Assembly (NCBI RefSeq): GCF_001676705.1
Contig: NZ_CP016170.1
Span: 930,001-994,000, forward strand
Reading direction: 5' to 3'
Source of the DNA: Bordetella bronchialis
Lineage (GTDB): Bacteria; Pseudomonadota; Gammaproteobacteria; Burkholderiales; Burkholderiaceae_B
Length of the DNA stretch: 64,000 bases
Shown: positions 8,383-17,106 of the stretch, in pieces
Layout: each line of letters opens with the position of its first letter
How positions within the stretch are numbered: the stretch's first letter is position 1
Notes under the pieces: model-generated
Seen by the model: only the letters and a program-made list of their open reading frames with translations
Databases searched by the model: none
Told to the model about the DNA's origin: nothing
Program-made: the position numbers and the translations under genes

Positions 8383-9407
8383 AACCCGCCTTGTCCGCCT
8401 CTCCCTGGTATCGCGACACACCCGATGCGGCCGGGATTCCACCCCATGTGGCCGAGCGTGCGCTGGAATGGCTGGTCGATCTGCAGGCGGACGATGTGTG
8501 CGACGCGCGCCGGCGCGAATGGCTGGACTGGCGCCGCGCGCATCCCGATCACGAACGCGCGTGGCAGCGTATCGAGGCGGTCAGCGGCAGATTGCAGCCC
8601 CTGGCTTCCTCCATGCACGCGGCCATCGCGCAAGCGGCCCTGCTGGCGCCCGAGTCGGCCCGCCGCCGCCGTGCCATCAAGACGCTGGCCGCGCTGCTAT
8701 TCGCGGGGGGCGCGGCATGGGGCGTGCGCGAATACGCGCCGTGGGAAATATGGCGTTCCGACTACCGGACGGCCGTGGGCGAACGCCGCCTGCTGGTCCT
8801 GGCCGACGGCACGCGCGCGATGCTGAACACTGGCAGCGCCATCGATGTGCGCTTCGACGCCGCCGAGCGGCGCATCAGGCTGGTCGCCGGCGAGATTTTC
8901 ATTGCCACGGCGATCGATCCGGCGTCGGCGCCGCGGCCCTTCCTGGTCGAGACGGCCGATGGCACCGCCCAGGCGCTGGGGACCGAATACGCGGTAAGGC
9001 GCCAGGAAGGCGAGACGCGCATCGCCGTCCTGCAAGGCGCGGTGCGGATCCGGCCGCGCGGGGACGACCGTTCGCTGGATGTGCAGGCCGGCTATGCCGC
9101 CGCCTATACCGCAATGGAAATCACGCCGCCGCGCCAGATCGACGAGTCCAGCGTCGCCTGGAAGGACGGCTTCCTGATCGCGCAGGGCATGCGCCTGGAT
9201 GATTTCCTCATGGAACTGGGCCGTTACAGCGCCGGCTCCCTGTCCTGTGCGCCCAGCCTGGCCGGCCTGCGCGTATCGGGATCCTTCCCGTTGCGCGATA
9301 TCGACCAGGTCATGCGCACCGTGGGCACGACGCTCGGCGCCCAGCTGGAAATCCGGACGCGCCTCTGGGGCGGCCGGGCCATCCGGCTGGTGCCGGCCTC
9401 CGCCTGA
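8379..9407 (+). CDS. FecR-like anti-sigma / sigma regulator
   Basis: Membrane protein of 342 residues that relays the receptor signal to the ECF sigma factor. The N-terminal cytoplasmic DUF4880-type domain (about 22-66, with WLDWRRAHPDHERAWQRIE) is followed by one membrane segment at about 99-116. The periplasmic FecR domain contains GERRLLVLADGTRAMLNTGS and the C-terminal part should contact the receptor signalling domain. The ATG overlaps the sigma gene stop. The order sigma, anti-sigma, receptor is that of fecIRA. Confidence 0.93.
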   Translation: MKPALSASPWYRDTPDAAGIPPHVAERALEWLVDLQADDVCDARRREWLDWRRAHPDHERAWQRIEAVSGRLQPLASSMHAAIAQAALLAPESARRRRAIKTLAALLFAGGAAWGVREYAPWEIWRSDYRTAVGERRLLVLADGTRAMLNTGSAIDVRFDAAERRIRLVAGEIFIATAIDPASAPRPFLVETADGTAQALGTEYAVRRQEGETRIAVLQGAVRIRPRGDDRSLDVQAGYAAAYTAMEITPPRQIDESSVAWKDGFLIAQGMRLDDFLMELGRYSAGSLSCAPSLAGLRVSGSFPLRDIDQVMRTVGTTLGAQLEIRTRLWGGRAIRLVPASA

Positions 9408-9468
9408 GCCACTGTTACAAAAAAACTGACGGCCGGCTGATCCGTTTTGAATTTTCATGGGTCATTGC

Positions 9469-9490
9469 GAATGAGAACGAATCCTCATTC
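9469..9490. promoter_or_regulatory. Fur-like inverted repeat upstream of the TonB receptor
   Basis: GAATGAG-N8-CTCATTC is a perfect seven-base inverted repeat, close to the AATGAGAAT...TCATT form of Fur boxes. It lies 16 bases before the chosen receptor start. It covers two possible upstream starts (9447 and 9471), which argues against those starts. Confidence 0.55.
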
Positions 9491-9506
9491 ACACGAAAGG
9501 CCACAC

Positions 9507-11948
9507 ATGCAGAAGGTCCCGGGACGCAAGCGCCCCCTGAAATCGGTCACCCGGCGCGCCGCATGGGCGTGCGCGGCGGGACGCATCGCCTATGGCGCCC
9601 TGGCGGCAAGCCCCGCCGTGGCGCTATCGCCCGCCGCGCTGGCACAAGCCCCGGCGCAGCAGGCACGCGACTACGACATCCCCGCCGGGACGCTGGAGGG
9701 CGTGCTCGGCCGTTTCGGACGCGAGTCGGGCATCATGCTGTCCTTCACGCCGGAGGTCACGCAGGGGCGCATGAGCAACGGCCTGAAAGGCGCGTACACG
9801 GTGGACGCCGGCCTGGACGCGCTGCTGGCCCACACGCCCATCCGGGTTGCCCGGCAAGCCAATGGCAGCTATGTGCTGAGCCGGCCGGCGGAAGGCGCCG
9901 CCGCCGGGCACGCGGTCCAGCTGCCCGCCGTGAAAGTCCAGGCCACGGCCGACGACGGCCTGCCGCCGGCCTTCGCGGGCGGGCAGATCGCCACCGGCGG
10001 CAGCCTGGGGATTCTGGGTACCTCCAACGTGATGGATGTGCCGTTCAGCACGACCAACTACACCGCCGAGGCCATCGAGGACGCACAGGCCCGCACCCTG
10101 GCCGACGTCGTGGTCAATGAGTCTTCGGTGCGCATGCTGACCGCCAGCAACGGCTTCGGCGAGGACTTCCAGATCCGCGGCTTCACCGTGAGCAGCAGCG
10201 ACGTGGGGCTGAACGGCTTGTACGGGCTGTCGTCCGCCAGCCGCATGCCGGCCGCGATCATGGAGCGGGTAGAGGTCCTGAAAGGCCCCGGCACGCTGAT
10301 GTATGGCATCAGTCCCAACGGCAGCATCGGCGGCGGCATCAACATCGTGACCAAGCGCGCCGGCGACGATCCGCTGACCCGTGTCACCACGACCTACCAG
10401 AGCAAGGGGCAGCTGGGCGGGCAGTTCGACGTGGGCCGCCGTTTCGGCGAGAACAACGCCTGGGGCATACGCGTGAACGGCGTATACAAGGATGGCGCGA
10501 CCTCCATCGACAACGGCAACCAGCAGCAGACGGTGGGCGCCGTCGCGCTGGATTACCGCGGCACCCGCCTGCGCTGGTCGCTGGACGCCTATGACCAGCG
10601 CGAGGACACCGACAATTTCCGGCCGCAGATCGGCTTCCAGTCCTCGGTCACGTCATTGCCCGATCCGCCCTCCGGGCACCGGAATTTCTACCCCGGCACC
10701 AAGCTGAAACTGCAGGACTCCACCGTGATGAGCCGCGTCGAGTACGACGTGACCGACCACATCACGGTCTACGGCGCCGCCGGCTACCGCTACGGTTCGG
10801 CGGACCAGACTTTTCCCTCGGGGCCGGTGGACCAGCAGGGCAACTTCACCGTCACCAACGCGTACTACGACTCCTACAGCAAGACCTCGACCGCGGATGT
10901 CGGCGTGCGCGCGCGTTTCAATACCTGGGGCGTGGGCCATACCCTGACCCTGGGCGCCACGCGCCTGGACCAGGAGGCCGGCAATGCCTACGTCACCTCG
11001 GCCACCCGCAACGCGTCCAATATTTATCATCCCTCGCCCCTGCCACCCATCACGGCCGACCGCACATCGCCCCAGAAGGCCTCGGATACGGAGCTTTCCA
11101 GCATCGCGCTGACGGATACGCTGTCATTCGCCAACGACATGCTGCTGATTACCGGCGGCCTGCGCGACCAGCGCGTGGTGCTGGACAACTATTCCACCAC
11201 GACCGGCGCGCGCACCTCTTCCTATGACGAAAGCGCGGTGTCGCCGCTGGCGGGCATCGTGTTCAAGCCTGTATCGAATGTGTCCTTGTACGGGAACTTC
11301 ACCTCGGGCCTGACGCGCGGCGGCATCGCGCCGGCCACCGCGGCGAACGCGGGCCAGGTCTTCGCGCCGTACAAGTCCAAGCAATACGAAGCGGGCGTCA
11401 AGGTCGACTGGGGCAGCGTCATCACCACGGTTTCCGTCTTCCAGATCGACAAGCCGAATGCGATCACGGACCCGGACACCAATATCTACAGCTTCGACGG
11501 CGAACAGCGCAATCGCGGGCTCGAGCTCTCGGCCTATGGAGAAGTGGTGCGCGGCCTGCGCATGATGGCCAGCACGACGTTCTTCGATGCCAAGCTCAAG
11601 CGCACGGCGGGCGGCGTGAACGACGGCAACGATGCCAACGGCGTGCCCGACAACACCTTCAACCTGGGCGTCGATTGGGATACCCCGTGGGTGCGCGGCC
11701 TGAGCCTGAACGCACGGGTCATCCACACGTCGTCCACGTATTTCAACGCGTCCAACACCATCAACGTTCCGTCATGGACCCGCTACGACATCGGCGCGCG
11801 CTACGTCACCGACGTCATGGGCAAGTCGGTGGTGTTCCGCGCCAATATCGAAAACCTGTTCAACAAGGACTACTGGCTGGTCAGCGGTACCTACGCCACC
11901 GTGGCGGCGCCCCGTACGCTGCTGTTGTCGGCGCAGATCGACTTCTGA
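9507..11948 (+). CDS. TonB-dependent siderophore receptor with N-terminal signalling domain
   Basis: Outer-membrane ferric-siderophore receptor of the FecA/FpvA transducer type, 813 residues. A long signal peptide ends near AALAQA. A secretin/TonB N-terminal (STN) domain follows, recognisable from YDIPAGTLEGVLGRFGRESG; it carries the signal to the FecR-like protein. The plug contains FQIRGF, MERVEVLKGPGTLMYG and GGGINIVTKRA. A beta-barrel follows, ending in LLLSAQIDF with a terminal Phe. The ATG at 9507 follows AAAGG. Siderophore specificity cannot be read from sequence. Confidence 0.93.
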   Translation: MQKVPGRKRPLKSVTRRAAWACAAGRIAYGALAASPAVALSPAALAQAPAQQARDYDIPAGTLEGVLGRFGRESGIMLSFTPEVTQGRMSNGLKGAYTVDAGLDALLAHTPIRVARQANGSYVLSRPAEGAAAGHAVQLPAVKVQATADDGLPPAFAGGQIATGGSLGILGTSNVMDVPFSTTNYTAEAIEDAQARTLADVVVNESSVRMLTASNGFGEDFQIRGFTVSSSDVGLNGLYGLSSASRMPAAIMERVEVLKGPGTLMYGISPNGSIGGGINIVTKRAGDDPLTRVTTTYQSKGQLGGQFDVGRRFGENNAWGIRVNGVYKDGATSIDNGNQQQTVGAVALDYRGTRLRWSLDAYDQREDTDNFRPQIGFQSSVTSLPDPPSGHRNFYPGTKLKLQDSTVMSRVEYDVTDHITVYGAAGYRYGSADQTFPSGPVDQQGNFTVTNAYYDSYSKTSTADVGVRARFNTWGVGHTLTLGATRLDQEAGNAYVTSATRNASNIYHPSPLPPITADRTSPQKASDTELSSIALTDTLSFANDMLLITGGLRDQRVVLDNYSTTTGARTSSYDESAVSPLAGIVFKPVSNVSLYGNFTSGLTRGGIAPATAANAGQVFAPYKSKQYEAGVKVDWGSVITTVSVFQIDKPNAITDPDTNIYSFDGEQRNRGLELSAYGEVVRGLRMMASTTFFDAKLKRTAGGVNDGNDANGVPDNTFNLGVDWDTPWVRGLSLNARVIHTSSTYFNASNTINVPSWTRYDIGARYVTDVMGKSVVFRANIENLFNKDYWLVSGTYATVAAPRTLLLSAQIDF

Positions 11949-12010
11949 GCGCCGCGCACGCGGCATACGCCATGGACGGCCTTGTGGACATCTAGAAAGG
12001 AACCCGGATC

Positions 12011-13804
12011 TTGGTTCGCAAAGGACGTCTTGCCGCGCTGTTGTTTCGCATCGTTCTGGCGGTGGTGGGCGGCTATGCCCTGGCCGCGCTGGCCAGCGTC
12101 GCGGCGCTGGCCCTGCCCATCAGCAGACCGCAGGCCGTGCTGACCGGCATGCTGGCCAGCTTCGCCATCTACGCGGGCGCGGTGGTGTGGGTATTCGCGG
12201 CCTGCACGGGCCGCGGCATCCGCCAGACCATGTCCGACCTGCATATCTGGGCGGGCTTGCTTGCCGGGTGGCTGCTGTACGCGATGTTCCTGACCGGCAC
12301 CGTCAGTTACTTCAAGGACGAGATCTCGGCGTGGATGCGGCCCGAGGTGCGCAATCGCGAACCGGTGCCGGACCCGGCCGCGGTGGCGCAGCGCATCGCC
12401 GATGAACTGGGCACCGTGGCGGCCGGCAGCCCGCAATGGAGCATGGAGCTGCCCACGCCGCGCAGCAATGTCCTGGGCGCGTTCTGGCGCCTGCCAAGCC
12501 CGGAGCCCGGCCGCCGCGCCTTCCAGTCGGCCGCCTTCGATCCGGAAACCGGCCATCGCGTCGCCGCCCGCGACACGCAGGGCGGAGAGTTCTTCTACCG
12601 TTTCCATTTCCAGTTCCACTACCTGTCCGCGCAGTGGGGCCGCTGGCTGGCGGGACTGTGCGCGATGTTCATGCTGGTGGCCATCGTCAGCGGCGTCATC
12701 ACGCACAAGAAGATCTTTGTCGACTTCTTTACCTTCCGCTGGGGCAAGGGCCAGCGATCCTGGCTGGACGCGCACAACGCGCTGTCGGTATTCGGGCTGC
12801 CTTTCCATTTGATGATCACCTATACCGGCCTGGTCACGCTGATGACGCTGTATATGCCATGGGGCGAACGGGCCGCGCTGAAGACGCCGGCGCAGCGGCT
12901 GGAACTGCGGGCGCAGCTCTCTGCCTTTATCCAGCCGGGCAAGCCCAGCGGGCAGCCGGCCAGCCTGGCGCCTATCGCCGACATGGTGCGCCAGGCGCAG
13001 GACCGCTGGGGGCGGGACAACGTGGGCCATGTCACGGTAACGCTGGCCGGCGACGCGGCCGCGCGCGTGGCGGTGACGCGTGGCGAAGCCGGCCGCACGT
13101 CCATGAGCCCGCAGTACCTGCTGTTCGAAGGGACCACCGGCAAGCTGCTGGAAGTCCGCGACAGCGTGGGGGCGGCGGCCGAGGTGCGGGGCGTCCTGTA
13201 TGCGCTGCACATGGGACGCTTCAGCGACCTGCAGATGCGCTGGCTGTACTTCATCGTCAGCCTGGCGGGCACGGCCATGGTCGGCACCGGGCTGGTGATG
13301 TGGACGGTGAAGCGCCGCCAGAAGCTGCCGGATCCGGACCGGCCTTACTTCGGCTTCAGGCTCGTGGAGCGGCTGAACATCGCCGCCATCGCCGGCCTGT
13401 CGGTGGCGATGACGGCCTTCCTGTGGGGCAACCGGCTATTGCCCGTGGACCTGGCCGCGCGAGGCAGCCGCGAGATCGATCTGTTTTTCGCCGTATGGGC
13501 GGTGACCTTGCTCTATGCGCTGGCACGGCCGGCCCGCAAGGCGTGGATCGAGCTGCTGTGGCTGGCGGCGGCGCTGCTGGCCTTGCTGCCGGGGTTGAAC
13601 GCGCTGACCACGCAGCGGCCGTTCTGGCATAGCGTGGCCACCGGCGACTGGGTCTATGCGGGCTTCGACCTGATGATGTGGGCGCTGGCGGCGCTGCATG
13701 CCGTCCTGGCTTGGCGCACGATGCGGCATACCGGCCGCGCGCGGCGCGCCGGGCCGGCATCCAGGGGACCGGTGCGCGCATCGGCCGCGGGGGAATCGCC
13801 ATGA
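12011..13804 (+). CDS. DUF3649-PepSY transmembrane fusion protein (iron uptake)
   Basis: A 597-residue inner-membrane protein. The first about 70 residues match the small DUF3649 iron-uptake proteins (GGYALAALASVAALALP, then SFAIYAGAVVWVFAACTG). With no stop the frame then enters a PepSY-associated membrane protein at about residue 73 (MSDLHIWAGLLAGWLLYAMF). These are normally separate genes behind siderophore receptors. The start is TTG at 12011, with AAAGGA about 9 bases upstream; no ATG fits. PepSY membrane proteins are thought to act as ferric-siderophore reductases or helpers in the inner membrane. It overlaps the DUF3325 gene by four bases. Confidence 0.88.
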   Translation: MVRKGRLAALLFRIVLAVVGGYALAALASVAALALPISRPQAVLTGMLASFAIYAGAVVWVFAACTGRGIRQTMSDLHIWAGLLAGWLLYAMFLTGTVSYFKDEISAWMRPEVRNREPVPDPAAVAQRIADELGTVAAGSPQWSMELPTPRSNVLGAFWRLPSPEPGRRAFQSAAFDPETGHRVAARDTQGGEFFYRFHFQFHYLSAQWGRWLAGLCAMFMLVAIVSGVITHKKIFVDFFTFRWGKGQRSWLDAHNALSVFGLPFHLMITYTGLVTLMTLYMPWGERAALKTPAQRLELRAQLSAFIQPGKPSGQPASLAPIADMVRQAQDRWGRDNVGHVTVTLAGDAAARVAVTRGEAGRTSMSPQYLLFEGTTGKLLEVRDSVGAAAEVRGVLYALHMGRFSDLQMRWLYFIVSLAGTAMVGTGLVMWTVKRRQKLPDPDRPYFGFRLVERLNIAAIAGLSVAMTAFLWGNRLLPVDLAARGSREIDLFFAVWAVTLLYALARPARKAWIELLWLAAALLALLPGLNALTTQRPFWHSVATGDWVYAGFDLMMWALAALHAVLAWRTMRHTGRARRAGPASRGPVRASAAGESP

Positions 13805-14076
13805 TGCACCTGCTGGTGCTGCTGTGCTGCCTGGCCGGCTTCCTGTCCCTGGCGCTGGCCACGGAACGGCAGCAGGAGGCCCTGTTCGGCCGCATTCTTT
13901 CCGGCGGGCGCAGCCATGGCCTGCGCTGGACGGGCTGGGGCTTCCTTGCCGTGGCCCTGTGGATCGTGGTCGCGGCGCAGGGTTGGGGCCTGGGCCTGGT
14001 GAGCTACAGCGGGCACACCAGCCTGGCCGCCGGCCTGGTGTACCTGGGCTTGATCGTGCGGGCCCGGCTGGGGTAG
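13801..14076 (+). CDS. DUF3325 small membrane protein
   Basis: A 91-residue, three-segment membrane protein of the DUF3325 family, found behind siderophore receptors next to DUF3649 and PepSY genes. It opens with MMHLLVLLCCLAGFLSLALA. The ATG overlaps the previous stop (ATGA), and longer in-frame starts lie inside the PepSY gene. The family's exact role in iron uptake is not known. It is the last gene of the iron operon. Confidence 0.9.
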   Translation: MMHLLVLLCCLAGFLSLALATERQQEALFGRILSGGRSHGLRWTGWGFLAVALWIVVAAQGWGLGLVSYSGHTSLAAGLVYLGLIVRARLG

Positions 14077-14077
14077 A

Positions 14078-14326
14078 TCAGGGATTGCGGAAGATCCTCG
14101 ATGGCCGGGCGGAGGTGTAGCCGTCCTCCCATTCTGCCTTCATGCGAGCCAGCAACGCGGAGTCGATGCGTGGTGCTTCGTCGCGAAGCGCTTCTTCCAT
14201 CGCCGTTGCGATGCGCTCGATGACGGTTTCCGGGCGGGCAACGCCGCACCTTATCCGGCCGAACTGCGAACCGGCCAAACCGAATGGTAGATGGCCACAG
14301 CTCAAAATGTCAGTCATACCCGACAT
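14078..14326 (-). CDS. Small hypothetical protein
   Basis: I do not recognise this 82-residue frame. It ends one base after the DUF3325 stop, in convergent orientation. The C-terminal half (ETVIERIATAMEEALRDEAP) looks like a real amphipathic helix, with a charged middle and an aromatic-basic end. The ribosome-binding site is poor for both possible starts (14326 and 14317). GC content is below that of the neighbours around its start. It may be a spurious frame. Confidence 0.35.
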   Translation of the reverse strand: MSGMTDILSCGHLPFGLAGSQFGRIRCGVARPETVIERIATAMEEALRDEAPRIDSALLARMKAEWEDGYTSARPSRIFRNP

Positions 14327-14450
14327 TTACACGAGAATGACCAAAAAAGTACGTTTTAACTAACATTTAGGCCGTCCCGGCACGGGGCGCGCAACCTGGA
14401 TGACCCGATGTGGCGCTCCGGGCGACTGCCGGGGTCTACCCGCCTGACGG

Positions 14451-15095
14451 TCACTTTCCCGCGGAACTGTCCTGGCTGAAGATCAGGTAGCCGGCCACGG
14501 CGATCATGGTCGCGCCGAGCACGCCTTCCTGGGCACGCAGGAACCAGCGGTTGCGCGTCAGCCAGTTGCGGATCCGCGCCGCGCCGTAGGCATAGGTGGC
14601 GCCCGAGAACAGCCCGAACACCTTGGAAAAGCAGGCCAGGAACAGCATCTGCACCCACACCGGGCCCTGCGCCGGATCGGTGAACTGCGGCAGGAAGGCG
14701 ATCAGGAAGATGAAAACCTTGGGGTTCAGCAGATTGGTCATGAAACCTTGCAGGAACACGTCCCAGCCTTCGCCGCGCGCCGCGACCTCGGCCAGCGCCC
14801 GCGGGTTGCGGCTGCGGCGTATCGCGCGTACCCCAAGGTAGATCAGGTACATCGCGCCCATCAGCTTGACGGCCAGGAACAGCGTGGGCGATTCCTTGAA
14901 AATCGCCGCCAGTCCCAGGACCACCAGGGGCACCTGGACGAAGCCGGCCGCGAAGGTGCCCAGCACGCTCAGCCACGCCACGCGGAATCCCTGCGTCATG
15001 CCCCGCGTCAGGGTCAATGCCATGTCCGGGCCCGGTGTCAGTTTCAGGGCGACGTCCGCGGCCAGGAAAAGCAGGAACATGTGTAGCGAGGGCAT
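14451..15095 (-). CDS. LysE/RhtB family amino-acid exporter
   Basis: A 214-residue inner-membrane exporter with six hydrophobic segments, the usual length. The family signature appears at the N-terminus (ALKLTPGPDMALTLTRGMTQG), followed by GVRAIRRSR and a FMTNLLNPKVFIFLIAFLPQF stretch typical of RhtB proteins. I chose the ATG at 15095, since upstream residues in the longer frame are basic and not membrane-like. Substrate, probably an amino acid or analogue, is unknown. It stands alone. Confidence 0.9.
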   Translation of the reverse strand: MPSLHMFLLFLAADVALKLTPGPDMALTLTRGMTQGFRVAWLSVLGTFAAGFVQVPLVVLGLAAIFKESPTLFLAVKLMGAMYLIYLGVRAIRRSRNPRALAEVAARGEGWDVFLQGFMTNLLNPKVFIFLIAFLPQFTDPAQGPVWVQMLFLACFSKVFGLFSGATYAYGAARIRNWLTRNRWFLRAQEGVLGATMIAVAGYLIFSQDSSAGK

Positions 15096-15204
15096 GGCAG
15101 GCAAAAGGGAATGTCGACGCTGGGGGAGTATAGGCCCAAGCCGCCCCAATGACACATTTCTACGGTATGCTTCCAATTCTTTCTAGCCGAGGGGGTTCCC
15201 CAGC

Positions 15205-15405
15205 ATGGACAGCATGTCGATTGAAGGCACCGTGGGCGCCGCCGTGGCGCTGCAACAGGCCAATGCCCTGCAGGAAGCCCAGAACAGCCTGCTGCGCAAG
15301 GCGCTCGACAACCAGGCGCAGACCATCGCCAGCCTGATCGGCTCGGTCTCGCCCCAGCTTTCCACCTACGGCATGGTGGGTACGCAGCTGCACGTCACGG
15401 CCTGA
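15205..15405 (+). CDS. YjfB-like putative motility protein
   Basis: A 66-residue protein of the YjfB family, annotated as putative motility proteins, often near flagellar or chemotaxis genes. It opens MDSMSIEGTVGAAVALQQAN and has the family's Ala/Gln-rich helix ending in LLRKALDNQAQTIASLI. No flagellar genes are in the window, although a chemoreceptor is encoded at 58867-60399. It is a single-gene unit. Confidence 0.8.
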   Translation: MDSMSIEGTVGAAVALQQANALQEAQNSLLRKALDNQAQTIASLIGSVSPQLSTYGMVGTQLHVTA

Positions 15406-15528
15406 CCCGGGACCGGACGCGCTTCGCGAGGGCGTCCACGCGGCGCCTGCCTCTGCCTTCCCGCGATGCCCGCGGGAACTTCCCTCGCGCATCGGTTTTC
15501 AAATCCGATTCATCGAGGGGAGCTGACC

Positions 15529-16119
15529 ATGCAGACATTCCACAGGCGCGACTTCATCCGGAGCGCGGTGCTGGGCACCGCGGTGCTGGCCCTTCCCGCC
15601 ACGCCCGCGCGCGCCGCGTTGCCGGCGCCGTCCACGCTGCTGCTGCGCCGCAATGACTGGGTGCCCAATAATCCGCAACTGCCGGTACTGCACTACACCG
15701 GCGTCGTCCTGGACGGCGATGTCGCGTCCGCCTTCGAGGGCATGTTCGCGCGCAACGGCTGGGTGCCGCAGTGGCGCGACGGGATATACGCTTATCACCA
15801 TTACCACTCCACCGCGCACGAGGTACTGGGCATCGCCGCCGGCTCCGCACGGCTGATGCTGGGCGGTCCCAATGGCACCGAGGTCGCCGTCCGCGCCGGC
15901 GACGTGGTGCTGCTGCCGGTCGGGACGGGCCATTGCCGCCTGTCGGCCAGCGAGGATTTCCTGGTCGTCGGCGCATATCCGCCGGGCCAGCGCTGGGACA
16001 TCTGCCGGGAGGCGCCCACGCAGGCCATGATGGACAGGATGGCGCGCCTGCCATTCCCGGCCACCGATCCCGTCACCGGCAAGGATCCCGCCTTGGCGCG
16101 GTTCTGGAACTACGCCTGA
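15529..16119 (+). CDS. Tat-exported cupin (YjlB-like)
   Basis: A 196-residue protein with a twin-arginine signal ([11 protein letters not shown], residues 6-16) ending in an ARA-A site near 29. The mature part is a single cupin barrel resembling YjlB proteins. The metal-binding histidines are in [15 protein letters not shown] (H90, H91, H93, H97), with a second motif LPVGTGHC further on. The ATG at 15529 has GAGGGGAG a few bases upstream. Tat export suggests a metal is loaded in the cytoplasm before export. The reaction is unknown. Confidence 0.86.
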   Translation: MQTFHRRDFIRSAVLGTAVLALPATPARAALPAPSTLLLRRNDWVPNNPQLPVLHYTGVVLDGDVASAFEGMFARNGWVPQWRDGIYAYHHYHSTAHEVLGIAAGSARLMLGGPNGTEVAVRAGDVVLLPVGTGHCRLSASEDFLVVGAYPPGQRWDICREAPTQAMMDRMARLPFPATDPVTGKDPALARFWNYA

Positions 16120-16120
16120 A

Positions 16121-16148
16121 CGGCGGTGCGGCGGCCGCCGCACCGCCG
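16121..16148. terminator. 28-base perfect palindrome after the cupin gene
   Basis: Two 14-base arms (CGGCGGTGCGGCGG and its complement) meet with no spacer, two bases after the cupin stop. A transcript would fold into a very stable GC hairpin, but no T tract follows. It is probably a terminator. Confidence 0.55.
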
Positions 16149-16152
16149 CCGC

Positions 16153-16190
16153 TCAGCGCTTCACGGCCAATGCGTCGATAAGCTGGCCCC
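16153..16190 (-). pseudogene. C-terminal remnant of a lost minus-strand gene (inferred)
   Basis: Read on the minus strand, these bases give WGQLIDALAVKR followed by TGA, a plausible protein C-terminus with the codon use of this genome. Upstream of it the frame runs into the LysR pseudogene and stops making sense. I infer that a deletion removed the rest of this gene along with the start of the LysR gene. Twelve residues are too few to name a family. Confidence 0.3.
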
Positions 16191-16966
16191 ACGCGGCGCG
16201 TGCAGCTGACGCCGGTGGGCGAGCTGCTGCTGCCGCGCGCGCGGCGCATCCTGGGCGATCCGGAAGAAGCCCTGGCGGCCATCGATGGCGAACTCGCCAG
16301 CCGCAACGGCCAGCTCAGCCTGCGCTACATCCCGACGGCGACCCGCCTTCTGCTGCCGCACATCCTGCGTGCCTTTCACGAACGGCGTCCGCGGACGCGC
16401 CTGCGCATCGTCGAAGGCAACGTCGCCCGCGTGGCGGCCGCCGTGCGGGACGGGGCCGTGGATTTCGGGGTGACGCTGCAGTCGGCGGTCACCGACGGCC
16501 TCGCCTTCGATCCCTGCTTACCGAACCGTTCCTGCTGGCGTGCCCCGGCGACCATCCGCTGGCCGCGCAGCCACGGGTCAGCTGGAACGACTTGAAGCCC
16601 TACCGGCTGATCGTTTCGGAGCCGGGCAGCGGCAACCGGGCGGTGCTGGAACAAGCCTTGCGGAAGTGGCGCTGGCAACGCGACCACCTGGTGGAAATCG
16701 ACCATCTGACCCGCTCGCTGGGCCTGGTGGAGGCCGGCATCGGTATCTCGGTCGTGCCGCTATCGGCCTTGCCCGACATGCCCGGCGCACGGCTGGCGAT
16801 ACGCGCCCTGGATGGGCCGCGCGTCACGCGCACGCTGGGGCTGTTGCGGCGCCGGTCGATACCGCTGGGCGCCGTGGCACAGCAGTTCCGGCGTGCCGTG
16901 CGGCAGTTGGCTCCCACGCTCGAGGCGCATGCCCGCGAGAGGGCGGGGCGCTTGCTGACGCCGTAG
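16191..16966 (+). pseudogene. LysR-family regulator, N-terminally truncated and frameshifted
   Basis: Only the effector-binding part of a LysR regulator remains. The sequence picks up at VQLTPVGELLLPRARRIL, just after where the helix-turn-helix should be, with a stop codon in frame upstream at 16179. The frame then breaks at about 16514: after LAFDP the continuation (LLTEPFLLACPGDHPLAAQP) is in another frame. Restoring one C in the run at 16512-16514 joins the two parts exactly. The second part runs to VRQLAPTLEAHARERAGRLLTP. With no DNA-binding domain and a frameshift, it cannot act as a regulator. Confidence 0.85.
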
Positions 16967-17106
16967 CGCCGCTCACGCGGTAGCGCCGTAGCGCCATCGA
17001 AGCGACGGAGACAGGATATTGGAAGCAAGTCGATTCAATATGCGAGGATACGGCCCGCGCATGGAACAAGCCGACTCCGTACGCAAGAAGACCGATCGAA
17101 CATCAA

